DNA from: Epiperipatus broadwayi
Lineage: Eukaryota; Onychophora; Udeonychophora; Euonychophora; Peripatidae
Direction of reading: 5' to 3'
NCBI GenBank assembly: GCA_028023455.1
Contig: JAQFVV010006231.1
Location: forward strand, 6,276,036-6,340,035
Length of the DNA: 64,000 nt
In this document: piece after piece, positions 24,698 through 34,015 of the stretch
Numbering within the stretch: position 1 is the stretch's first letter
Layout of the letters: the number at the start of each line of letters is the position of its first letter
The notes under the pieces: generated by a model
Seen by the model: the letters and a program-made list of their open reading frames with translations, nothing else
Databases searched by the model: none
What the model was told of the DNA's origin: nothing
Position numbers and translations under genes: made by a program

Positions 24698-24845
24698 AAG
24701 GAAGATTAATACCTCTCAAAACATTGTGCACATAATTGAATGTATTTGGAATATTTAAATAAAGTTAAATTTTTCTAAAGACATTCAATACTCATATTAG
24801 ATGGTGGAAATAGTCCAATATATATAAATACAACTAATACCTTAA

Positions 24846-25240
24846 CTGTTCCTTCTGAGAGAATGGTGGAAAGGCAAAAACAAGGATAAGATTTCACAGA
24901 CCTGCAGAAGTTTACAGATAAATTTTTGTAAAGATGTAACCTGCTTAACCTTAGATAAGCATAATTGTTATAACTGACCAAACCAGCACACTAGTTATTG
25001 TGTATTGTAATGGTGTTGCTTACCTTCACATGCTGAACACAGAAAACAGTACAATACCAATCGTTCTCATTAATGTGCTTGCATTTCTATGTTTATTATT
25101 TCATTGTTAAAACATTCAAGAATAAAATGTTATTCACCTGAATGTTGGGAAATATCATAGTTAGTGTAATTACATGGCAATGATTATGATAAATGTAATA
25201 TCTGTATTTAATGTTAAATATATAAGATGGTTATATATAT
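24846..25240. other. Intron sequence, nothing recognised
   Basis: AT-rich sequence after the Penelope-like 3' end. The 68-codon minus frame 24775-24981 is a chance reading across the repeat boundary. Confidence 0.4.
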
Positions 25241-25249
25241 ATATGGAGG

Positions 25250-26087
25250 TTATCTTTTGATAGTAGTAAGGGCAAAATAGAAATTGCGTAATTAATCACT
25301 GTACAGTCAAAAAAAATTCGCCATAGTTTAAATCTGAAACAATAAAACGAAATGTGTAAAAGTCTGAAGTTTTGATGTTATTGTAATTTTTTTTTTGTGC
25401 TGGTGTGTTGAAAGGATCAAAAAAATGTAATTAATAGGAAAAGTTTTTTTTTTAAAAAAAATGGTAAAATAGATATCGCGTAATAGAAATAAAGCCAAAA
25501 AAAAAATCGCAAAGTTATTTTTTGTTTGTTTTTATTTTTTAAAAAAGGTTAACAGAAATTGGTTTTAAAAATAAAAGTTTTAGTATATTAGCAGTATACA
25601 AATAAAACCAAAAAATATCGCCTTATAGGCAAAAAAAAAAAAAAGTGGGCGTATTTTTAAACAAAAAAAAAAAAAAAAAACGAAACTTGTAAAAGTCAAA
25701 AGTTTTGATCGTGTTTTAACACATAAACAATGATGACAAGCAACCGTGATTGGCTATTAAAAGACAAATGGAGTTTGTTTAATAAAAATCCTTTTTTTTT
25801 TTTTAATTTTGAATTTTTTTAGAAAAATAATAAATTTAATTCTATCTCTCCATAAACATCTGTGATAAATAGAAAAACAAATTAATTTATGTATGATTGA
25901 TTAGATTTCGTTTTTGTTCTGTTTCTTATTTTTTAACAGGGTAAAAATGCGATGAAAAAATAAATAAAAACTGTTTATATTAATTAAAAGTTTAAAATCT
26001 TATTATTTTGTTATTATTAACTTTCTTGCCAGTCTAGCGCGACCCGGGAGAAAACTTCCGCGGCCCGGTGGTTGAAGACCACTGGTC
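25250..26087. mobile_element. hAT-like transposon end, internally A/T-run rich
   Basis: The right end is distinctive: 'cccgggagaaaacttccgcg' then 'gcccggtggttgaagaccac' and 'tg', finishing at about 26087. In reverse complement this begins CAGTGGTCTTCAACC, typical of hAT (Charlie-like) terminal repeats. The interior repeats a motif with 'aaaatagaaattgcgtaatt' and 'atagatatcgcgtaatag' followed by 'aaaaatcgc', suggesting an internally repeated non-autonomous element. I could not find the opposite terminus or an 8-bp duplication, so the left border is a guess. Confidence 0.45.
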
Positions 26088-26089
26088 TA

Positions 26090-27655
26090 AAGTGATAAAA
26101 ATATGGGGTTTAAATTTAAATTTAATTATAAGGAAAAAATTTAACATTAATATCAACAACATAATGGCAACAACAATAATATTATCAATAATAGGAATAA
26201 CAATAAGCATAATAAAATTTCAATTTCATGATTAATAGTATATGCAAGCACTTTAAAATGCTGGGTGAAGAAGCTGTTAATGGCAAACAATCATGATTAA
26301 AAAAATTATTCAATTCTGAAGAGGATGATTAGTTATGCACACCTGTGTGATGACAAATCATTTAAATATATATTTTAACCCTAAACATGTATTTAATTTA
26401 TTTTCTATTATAAAAACCTTGCAAATCATATTGACATCCAAAAGTTCAATGTCTAGCAAAATTACTTGGAGTATTACTAGTTAAAAACATCAGCAAACTT
26501 TAGAACAATATTAATATTAAAATATCTCCATTGTTATTGTATTGCTTGTATGAAATAAATTTCTATAAAGTTTTGCTCCTTTTTTACACTCTTCACAATG
26601 TCTTATTTGGTTCAGTCACTTTATGTTTCAATTGTCTAGCAGGCTTCTTCAGAGCTATGAAATATAATTGCATTATATGATTTTTACATAAATATACAAA
26701 ATCTTATTTGAATATTATAATGGTCAAATACACATAGTCAATAAAATAATCCTAAAACCAGGCAATGACCACTACTGTGTGTAATATATATATATATAAA
26801 AGATTAACAAATCAATATGAAGTTCAATATCATCACTTATATCTTCAGGATAATCTTTGTATGACTACCGCATCTGATGCTAACACACCTACCTTTTATA
26901 TCCTGCTAGAGTCAGGGAGATACAAGAAACTCTAAATTACATTATAAATATAGATATATTGATTGTGATAAATAATACCTATGCCAAGATAATGAGTAAT
27001 TAGATTTATTCACATAATAATAACAAATAAAATAATAAATATATTTCAGTTGCCAATACAAAAGAACTAGAAGTATATTGCATGAGATTTGACCTCATTT
27101 ACATAAAATGAAAATCTGAAGTGATTATTGATATAAACTTTCAGCATAAATTATTTCTGAAGCTTGATACAAAATCTTTTATCAGTTTATAGTTTAATCA
27201 TGGCTATAAATTGAGTATGTAAACTGTATCATTATTTCATTTTATTAGATATCACTAATTTTATAACTGTACTCATACTATAAGATTTTTGATACAAAAC
27301 ATGGGCATCTTAATGTTGTCACACATTCCAATGATCCCTAGATTGATACCATGATTTAATCTAGGAATAATTTAATAAATAACTAATTTAAATTCATAAT
27401 ACAGCCAGTTCATGAGTCAACATAAAATATAATTAATTCAAATGCATTTACATGTGTCTGTGATCATGAAATGCTCTACAGTTCATAGAATCTTCCTAAT
27501 CAACATTATGCATCAGACAAAAGAAGGGAACTTCAAATATATTATTAAAATTTAAAATAACTCATTGAATGCTATATGCCAACCTTTGCCTGGTCATACA
27601 AAGGAATGCCTTGAGTAACTTATAACAATAAATCAAGGAATATTCGACTGCTTAA
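26090..27655. other. Intron sequence, nothing recognised
   Basis: AT-rich with short TA microsatellites (about 26785-26800). No exon, RNA gene or element terminus that I can support. Confidence 0.4.
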
Positions 27656-27660
27656 ATAAA

Positions 27661-27990
27661 TAGAGGGATTTGAACATAGGATTTTCAGTCTATATTCATC
27701 CTCCACTCCATCTCAAACAACTGATACACATGACCACACACATGTGAAAAAGATGATTCCTGATATACATATTTTATGTAGATCCAGTACTCATCAATTG
27801 AGACAGATTAAATCTCCCACACATATATACAATCAGTGCTCAGCTTATATTAAGGTAGCAATTCCTTAAACTTTAATGGACTGGCTTCACTCTTCTCACT
27901 CTTCCAACAATTCAGCCATCCATTTCATTGGAAAACCAATGATGAATCGCTCAATGCCCTTGATGAATTTGATATTGTAGTATCAGATAG
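27661..27990 (-). repeat. Hammerhead-bearing dispersed repeat, copy 1
   Basis: Landmarks on the + strand, in order: 'gggatttgaac' (27665), 'caactgatacacatgacca', 'acacatgtgaaaaagatga', the ribozyme region 27760-27800, 'cacatatatacaatcagtgc' and 'ccatccatttcattggaaaa'. Family members occur at 28530, 28917, 31830 and 58165. In this copy the ribozyme, on the minus strand, is degenerate: the first box is TTGATGA (complement of 27791-27797) and the GAAA box has become AAAA. The 'gggatttgaac' end is the reverse of a B-box-like 'gttcaaatccc', so the element may be tRNA-SINE related. Confidence 0.6.
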
Positions 27991-28239
27991 ACTCACCAGG
28001 GATGGGCTGGACTTATACTATGATGCAACCTATTTCCAAGGCAATATGTGATTGACCTATTCATTCAGTATACTGATTGTTTGCTATAATAAACATTTAG
28101 TATACTGAATGAATGTGTTAATTACAGACTGCTTAAATAATTCTTATACAAAAGTAAGTACAACCTAGTGATAACTATAAAAAGAAACCCCTAATTAATC
28201 ATTAAGTGAGTGGTCTGGAATTTAAATTTTTGTATATCT

Positions 28240-28418
28240 TAATATTTACTAAGGCTAAAAACCTAAAGCATGTGTGGTTGAAAATGCGAAGGTAGGGACC
28301 TCTACAGGTCTTAACCACAAGCTTACACATTGGAAGCTTGTGTTTAAGACCTGTAGAGATCCCTACCTTTGTATTTTCGACCTCACATGCTTTAGGTTTA
28401 TAGCCTTAGTAAATATTA
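28240..28418. repeat. Perfect-looking hairpin MITE, ~85-bp arms
   Basis: The left arm begins 'taatatttactaaggct' (28239) and the right arm ends 'agccttagtaaatatta' (28418). Inner parts 'ctacaggtcttaa' and 'ttaagacctgtag' also match, so almost the whole 179 bp folds on itself with a loop near 'acacattgg'. There is no coding content. A typical foldback MITE or a source of a small hairpin RNA; its similarity to any known family is unknown to me. Confidence 0.85.
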
Positions 28419-28529
28419 CTTACGTAATCAATGTGAATTAAATAAATTTATATCTTAATAGTGAAATGGCATTTTTATGTATATAATATTTAAATAAATG
28501 TATAGTCCATACTAAACTTAATGTAATTT

Positions 28530-28745
28530 TAAGGGATTTGAAGTCTGACTTTCAAAATCCCCACACCTATCTATCTTATACAACTGATACACATGACTAT
28601 ATACATGTGGAAAAGATAAATGATCTCCAATATATGTATTTCATGCTGAAACAGTACTCACTAGTTGGTCCAGATCACTATCTCCCCCACATATATACAA
28701 TCAATGCTCAGTGTATATTAAGATAGCAAATCTTCAAACCTTAAT
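28530..28745 (-). repeat. Hammerhead-bearing dispersed repeat, copy 2
   Basis: Same family as 27661, reading on the minus strand. The ribozyme region is 28610-28690: helix I strands contain ccaa/ttgg (complements of 28665-28668 and 28627-28630) and gatct/agatc extensions. GAAA is intact (complement of 28639-28642), but the first core box reads CTAGTGA (complement of 28658-28664) instead of CTGATGA. Stem II is extended ('gtactg'/'cagcat' with a gttt loop). It is followed at about 28746-28916 by more family-related sequence and then by copy 3 in the opposite direction, a head-to-head pair. Confidence 0.65.
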
Positions 28746-28916
28746 GATAAGCTTCAATTTTCACCACTCTTCAACATCCATTTCATTGAAAATCCAATGA
28801 TAGAACACTCAAAATCCTTGTTGATGCCAATATTATTGTCATACCCATGTTGACTTTAAATCTCACTGACATCTCACATACAGGACTTTAATCTGTCCAT
28901 TTAAATACACACATTA

Positions 28917-28960
28917 AAGTTTGAATATTTTCTATCTTAATTTAAACTGAGAACTGATTG

Positions 28961-28991
<31 letters not shown>

Positions 28992-29160
28992 AAGGGAGAT
29001 AGTGATCTAGACCAACTGATAAGTGTTGGTTCTGCATAAAATACATATATACATATATTGGAGATCATTTATCTTTTTCACATGCATGTAGTCATGTGTA
29101 TCAGATGTATAAGTGTAATGGTAGGGAGTTTGAAAGTATAAGTCCAAGTCCCTTATAAAT
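28917..29160 (+). repeat. Hammerhead-bearing dispersed repeat, copy 3
   Basis: Plus-strand copy beginning about 'aaagtttgaatattttctat' and ending 'agtccaagtccctta'. The ribozyme region 28996-29075 keeps helix I (gatct...ccaa at 29004-29015 and ttggagatc at 29059-29067), but the core boxes are mutated: CTGATAA (29016-29022), and the GAAA box reads AAAA. A TA/TG microsatellite (28959-28990) has expanded upstream. Confidence 0.6.
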
Positions 29161-29239
29161 ATGTATATGAACATCTACACATATATATATATATAACATT
29201 TTCTTTAAATAGAACTAATTGTTGAATGTATGGAGGGTT

Positions 29240-29885
29240 GCATGAATAAGATCACATAAACGCAAACTCACACATAAAATTCATTTTTAACTTTAGTTTA
29301 ACCAGATAAGAATCGGCATTGCTAAACTTAATGTATAAATATAAGATACAACTGGTGTACAGAAAATTACATTTGTTTCAAATAGAAATATTTTTTTAAT
29401 AAAAACATAATTAGCTTCAAGGTGCACAAACAAATTAGTTAATTTTACTAAATGGTTAAGACCAAGCGTTAAAAGATCTATATCTGCTCCACTGAGGGTA
29501 AAACATTTTTTTGTTCTATTTTTACTAAAAACTTTTAAAATTTTATGAAACATTTTGTATCTTAATGGTGAAGGCTGGTAATTAATTAAAACTACTTAAT
29601 TAACAGGGAAGTGATAAGTAAGCAACAGGTTTTCAGTAACTAATGAATACAATTAATTAGTAAAATGGAAATTCTAGTAAATTTAGATGATGATTGGATT
29701 AAGTCATTGTTGGTAAAAAGAAAAAAATAAATTTTAAAAGTTAATTTGAACATTTTTTGTTTAAAATCGTATATAAATCTGGTAAAATGTGTTGTGTCTT
29801 GAAACCAATTACCACCAGAATCTATGCTGGAGAAAATTTAAAGAAATGAGGGAGTAAATGTTCAGAGCTCATGTGTTTCAATGTC
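29240..29885. repeat. Left arm of a ~2.2-kb foldback
   Basis: This segment matches the reverse complement of 30800-31400. Examples: 'ttaattaacagggaagtgat' here against 'tctctgttaattaagtag' there, 'catttttttgttctattttt' against 'aaatagaacaaaagaatatt', and 'gtgttgtgtcttgaaacca' against 'tggtttcaagacacaatac'. The arms are about 0.6 kb with moderate divergence. The minus frame 29293-29553 (86 codons) lies inside the arm and has no recognised motif. Confidence 0.75.
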
Positions 29886-29889
29886 GATT

Positions 29890-30740
29890 TCCTTTACTTG
29901 CTGAGGTGGACAATCCAAACATAGCTATGTTCATGCATCTTTGTATAGTGTCTTTCAAAATGACATGTCCTTGGCTTATGTATTGTTTGAAATCTTTCCT
30001 TTCACTCTGTTTTATCCACCTTTTGTGGAGCATTTTCTTATTTTTATTCATTTAGAAATTTATTTATTGAGGTTTGCAAAATACTGCTTTTCTCACATTG
30101 CTATAGCAGGTATTTTGTTATAATCAGTGAATACAATTCTTATATTATTAATGACAATTAACTAGGACTGTGTCTGGCATTCTTAATAGTAGGCAGATAA
30201 CATATATATTTCTAAAAATTGAAATTAAATCTAAGCATTTTAGTATCAAACATAAATTTTTAGGTATATATATACAAAGTTACAGAGATTAAATAAACTT
30301 ATATGAAAATTAAGATTATATTAATAGGAATAAAATATGCCTAACTTATCGATATCCAGTAGGAGAAAGTTCATAATATAAGTTTGAATGTTGATATGCT
30401 TTATTTGCTGAGATGGAGTATCCAAACATACCCATCTTTATTAATCTTTGTGTAGTATCTTTGGAGATGAAGTGTTTCTCAGCTTAGATATTTTTTGGAA
30501 TCTTTCAACTCTGGTTTTATCATGCACATTCTGGTTTTTGGAGCTTATTTATTTATTTAGAAATTTATTTATTGGAGTTTACAAAATACTGCCCCACATT
30601 ATTCAATTGGACATAAGAGTGAGTATGACAGTAAAGTGCTAGTTTTTGAGCTCTACATAAATTTCAGTATGAATAGGGTGACATGTTTTTGCTTCTCTCA
30701 CATAAGTATAGTAAGTATTGTGGCATTATCAGTGAATGGA
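29890..30740 (+). repeat. Two diverged direct copies forming the centre of the foldback
   Basis: Segment 29890-30135 ('ctgaggtggacaatccaaac' onward) is repeated at 30408-30740 ('ctgagatggagtatccaaac'), sharing 'agaaatttatttattg', 'caaaatactgc' and 'atcagtgaat'. The overlapping short open frames here (29858-30123 and 30448-30827) are AT-rich and share no family motif, so I do not call genes. Confidence 0.65.
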
Positions 30741-30799
30741 GCTCTTATTACTATTAATGACAATGGCTTCATGCTGGGAATCTTTCTGCCAGCCCCCCC

Positions 30800-31405
30800 C
30801 TCATGGTTGAACAGAGCGAAACTCTGAACTTTTACTCCTCCATTCTTCAAATTTTCTCCAACATAGATTCTGATGGCAATTGGTTTCAAGACACAATACA
30901 TTTTATCAGGTTTATTTATGATTTTACACAAAAGATTTTCAGATTAACTTTTAATTTTTTTTTTTACAAATAATGACAATCCAGTCATCTACTAATTAAC
31001 TCTATTCATTAGTTACTGAATACCTATTGGTTACTTGTTGCTTCTCTGTTAATTAAGTAGTTTTAGTTAATTCTCAGTCTTCACCCTTAAGATACAAAAT
31101 GTTTCATAAAATTTTACAAGTTTTAGTAAAAATAGAACAAAAGAATATTTTACCTTCAGTAAAACAATATATATATTTTTTTTTCATTTGTCATAGCATC
31201 AGCCAGGACACGAATCCACACCTGTCTGCAACCAACTACTTGCTTGCAAGATGGGTGCAATGATCTTTGGATTTGAAATAAATATAATTTTCTGTACATC
31301 TGTGGTATCTTATATCTATACATTACACTTAATGATGCTGATTTTTATCTGGCTAAATTAAAACTAAAAATGAATTTTATATTTGAGTGTGATCCTATTC
31401 ATGCA
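30800..31405. repeat. Right arm of the ~2.2-kb foldback, with SINE-like insert
   Basis: Reverse-complement partner of 29240-29885. Relative to the left arm, a block at about 31170-31275 is replaced by unrelated sequence that looks like a minus-strand tRNA-derived SINE (separate entry). The minus-strand frame 30698-30931 contains CVLKPIAIRIYVGENLKNG, a stretch also readable, with a stop, in the left arm on the + strand, so it may be a decayed coding piece of the element. Confidence 0.7.
31180..31268 (-). mobile_element. Probable tRNA-derived SINE fragment
   Basis: On the minus strand, a B-box-like 'ggattcgtgtcc' follows an A-box-like 'agcaagtagttgg' at about tRNA spacing, and an A run (complement of the T run ending at about 31182) follows downstream. 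It lies where the two arms of the surrounding foldback stop matching, as an insertion would. No target duplication was found. Confidence 0.4.
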
Positions 31406-31409
31406 CATA

Positions 31410-31825
31410 CAACAATTAGTTCTATTTAAAGAAAATGTTTTAACATTTTATTTTTAAATGAAGCATATATAAATATAGATGTTCATATATATAGTTTCTG
31501 TATATATTATGGTATTATTTTAAAAAGTTTTTAACATTTAGACTTTATATAAATATTATAATTTTTTTGATTCAAGTTTTTAATTCTCATCAGTACATTT
31601 TTCATCTTAATTTTACCACATTGCAAGCATCTATTAGCACAGAAGTCAGATCAACTTCTAACATTGTGGATTCATTTTAAACACACTTTTCAAATGTATA
31701 TCATATATTATTTTTCACAAAATTAAAAAACTAAAAATATTAATATATACATATAAACAAATAATATAAGAAATCACAATATGACTATGTATAACATTCA
31801 ATATAATTATTTAAATAGTAAAAAT
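31410..31825. other. Intron sequence, nothing recognised
   Basis: AT-rich sequence between the foldback and the next ribozyme-bearing repeat. Nothing recognised. Confidence 0.4.
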
Positions 31826-31829
31826 ATGT

Positions 31830-31997
31830 GTGAGGATAGTAATCTAGACCAACTGATGATTGCTGGTTTAGCATGAAATACGGATATTGGTGATTATTTA
31901 TCTTTTCAACATGCGTGTGATCAGGTGGGTCAGCAATATGAGATGGCACTGAGAGTGGTGGGTCGTCTGAAAGTCTGAGTTCAAACCCCACATATAT
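31830..31997 (+). repeat. Hammerhead-bearing dispersed repeat, copy 4
   Basis: Plus-strand member of the 27661 family. After the ribozyme (31831-31912) come 'caacatgcgtgtgatcagg' and a GC-richer tail ending in 'tgagttcaaacccc' (about 31976-31990), which resembles a polymerase III B box (GGTTCRANNCC). The 68-codon minus frame 31785-31991 is just the antisense of this repeat. Confidence 0.65.
31831..31912 (+). ncRNA. Hammerhead ribozyme motif with both catalytic boxes intact
   Basis: Helix I 5' strand 31834-31852 ('gataгtaatc' region and 'ccaa', i.e. gatag, taatc, then ccaa), CTGATGA at 31853-31859, stem II at 31860-31874 (tgct/agca around loop ggttt), GAAA at 31875-31878, a short AU-rich helix III, cleavage-type site 'ata' at 31884-31886, and helix I 3' strand from 31887 (ttgg, then gatt, then tatc). 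The helix I strands pair near the core (ccaa/ttgg), then after an internal loop (aatc/gatt), then again (gata/tatc). The short palindrome-like helix III suggests activity in multimers. The 10.1-11.1 pair is U-U, a possible weakness. This is the best candidate in the window for an active ribozyme. Confidence 0.65.
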
Positions 31998-32439
31998 TAC
32001 ATATATAAAAATGCAGGTTTAAGCCTGTTGTATTAATAATAAGGAATATAAAGTTTTATAATGTAAGTATTATTTATTATGCATATAATGTGTGTATTAT
32101 TTATTATGCATATAATGTATGTATTATTTATTATGCATATTGTTATGGTCAATTCTTTGAAGTTGTGTTGGATCTTTATACGAAGATTTTTTTTCTATTT
32201 TATTGATGTTTTATTTTGTTATTGTTGTTATTTTACTTCCACTATAGAGCATTAGTAAATATTAGAATAGATGATTAACATTTGGAAAGAATACAAAACC
32301 ATGTTCCAAAAAAGGCTTTTTATGTGTAATTATTATTAATATACATATATTTATATAGCTATTGTATATGATTTTTATTATTTATTCTAATTTATATGAA
32401 AGAATAGTATAATGGATTTCATTAATGGTAATATTAAGA

Positions 32440-33165
32440 AAATGGTTCCACTTTCTTACTTAGTTCTCCTTGTTTATAAAGAAGGTTATCTTGAATAACT
32501 AATACAGGAGGTGGAAATATTATCAATCCAATTATTTATTGTAAGATAATTATTAAACGATTGATTTTTTTATTTAACAAAGTAAAAAAATCCCTTCTTA
32601 TTTTCAATTCTGTGTCGAACATTTAAACAATAAATATATACACAAGTTATCACACTGTGATTATACATTTCATTTCATACAATATAGTAAAAGCTGTTAT
32701 AGTTTAAAATAAATAAGAAGAAATTTCTTTGCTTTGTTAAATAAAAGGCAGTTTTTTTAATAAATATTTTAAATAATTGGATTGATTAATATTCAAACTT
32801 TCTACTTTAGCTATTCAAAATAATCTTTTTTATAAATAAAGGGAACTAAATAAAAAAGATAAACTGTTTTCTTATTATATTGTCAAATGGTAAATGGAAT
32901 GTGCAACATTTATTGTAACAGCAATTAACTATTTAAACAAATGTTATATATATTCACATTGTGATTTCTTATACATTTATCATTTAAATGTTTGTTACAA
33001 AGCTTAAAATAATAAGAAATTATTCACTAAATATCTTACAGTAAATAAGTGGATTATTAATATTCCCACGTCCAATCTTAGTTATTCAGGATAAATCCAA
33101 TCTTCTTTGTAAACAAAGAGAACTAAGTTAAAAAGTGGAACAACTTCCTTATTATTGTAAAATAA
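32440..33165. repeat. Foldback cluster of the 3590-type repeat
   Basis: Forward copy at 32440-32670 ('ttagttctccttgtttataa', 'ttatcttgaataac', 'aattatttattgtaag'), then reverse copies at 32720-32880 and 32990-33160 ('aaacaaagagaactaagtt' and similar). The forward copy and the last reverse copy are complementary over much of their length. No coding capacity. Related copies are at 3590-3955. Confidence 0.55.
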
Positions 33166-33701
33166 ATTATGCTGCATCTCATCAAAAATGCATTTAATCA
33201 GGATAATAATCCTATATTTAATTATTACTTATTTTTTTATCAACACACACACATATATATATACTTGTTCATTATTTCTTAAATACATATATAGATACAT
33301 TCAATCACAAATGTGAATATACTGTACTGAGATTAAGATAATCATCCCCATTATCATCGGGAATGTATTATAAGTTAATTTATAGTTATAAAAGACTTTA
33401 GAATTAAGATTAAATTCACAAATTATAAGCATAAATTAGCAATCACTGTCCTAATTACTCTCATTATGATATTAATGTGCTATATTGTTATCTTAATTAT
33501 ATACAAAGCACAAAGAAAATCAAAAGGACTAGAATGCTTTTGTCTTTATTTAAAACTTCTTGTTAGTTATAGCACTTTAAATTTAATTGTATTATCTCCT
33601 GAATGCGAATACTGCTGAAACATATTATAAATTATGCCACTTTGAATTTAAACCAATAAACATCACATGACCACCATCTCTTATGCTTGTGTATAACTGT
33701 T

Positions 33702-34015
33702 GTTAAAACAGGCAAAACTCACTATACGTATGCCACACATAGCAAGCTAGAGTAATCAATGGATGCCAGAAGGCTTGTGCATTAAATCCCCTTCTAGTGC
33801 CTACTCATCCAATATCCCCAATATCCTAAGATCTAGATGCAGTGCTCTCAGATCCAAGACTCCTCACTAATGAAGGTCACAAGCCAGAAACTAGTCTGGG
33901 GATATTGGATGAGTAGACACTAGATGGGGATTTTATGCACAAGCCTTCTGGCATCCATTGATTACTCTAGCTTGCTGTGTGTGGCATACGTATAGTGAGT
34001 TTTGCCTGTTTTAAC
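33702..34015. repeat. Foldback element with ~120-bp arms and a hammerhead-like core
   Basis: The outer arms are nearly perfect inverted repeats: 'gttaaaacaggcaaaactca' at 33702 and its complement ending 'gttttgcctgttttaac' at 34015, continuing through 'tatgccacacatagcaagc' and 'cttctggcatccattgatt'. The central part carries CTAATGA (33867-33873), stem-like sequence, GAAAC (33887-33891), the palindrome actagt, GTC (33894-33896) and 'tggggatattggatgag' (33897-33913), whose complement occurs at 33804-33820. This is the same order as the hammerheads at 17056, with G5 of the core changed to A. The long arms extend helix I of the ribozyme. Confidence 0.8.

Larger units (their letters stand above)
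22490..24845 (+). mobile_element. Penelope-like retroelement (RT plus GIY-YIG), decayed
   Basis: Penelope-like elements encode a telomerase-related reverse transcriptase followed by a GIY-YIG endonuclease and transpose by target-primed reverse transcription. In frame pieces along the + strand I read an N-terminal segment with NLSSKHLTDAEIFVLERVL (about 22660-22715), then ILPVDKGNATVVMN (about 22920-22965), the RT fingers 'SSDVESLFTNV' (about 23360-23390), the palm with YVDD (23647-23658), FLDVLVTK (about 23780) and the GIY-YIG motif CIYEIPHECERIYIG (24228-24272). Several frameshifts and stops separate them, so it is inactive. The longest intact piece is the 92-codon frame 23557-23835. The 3' end carries a nested SINE. 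Confidence 0.85.
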
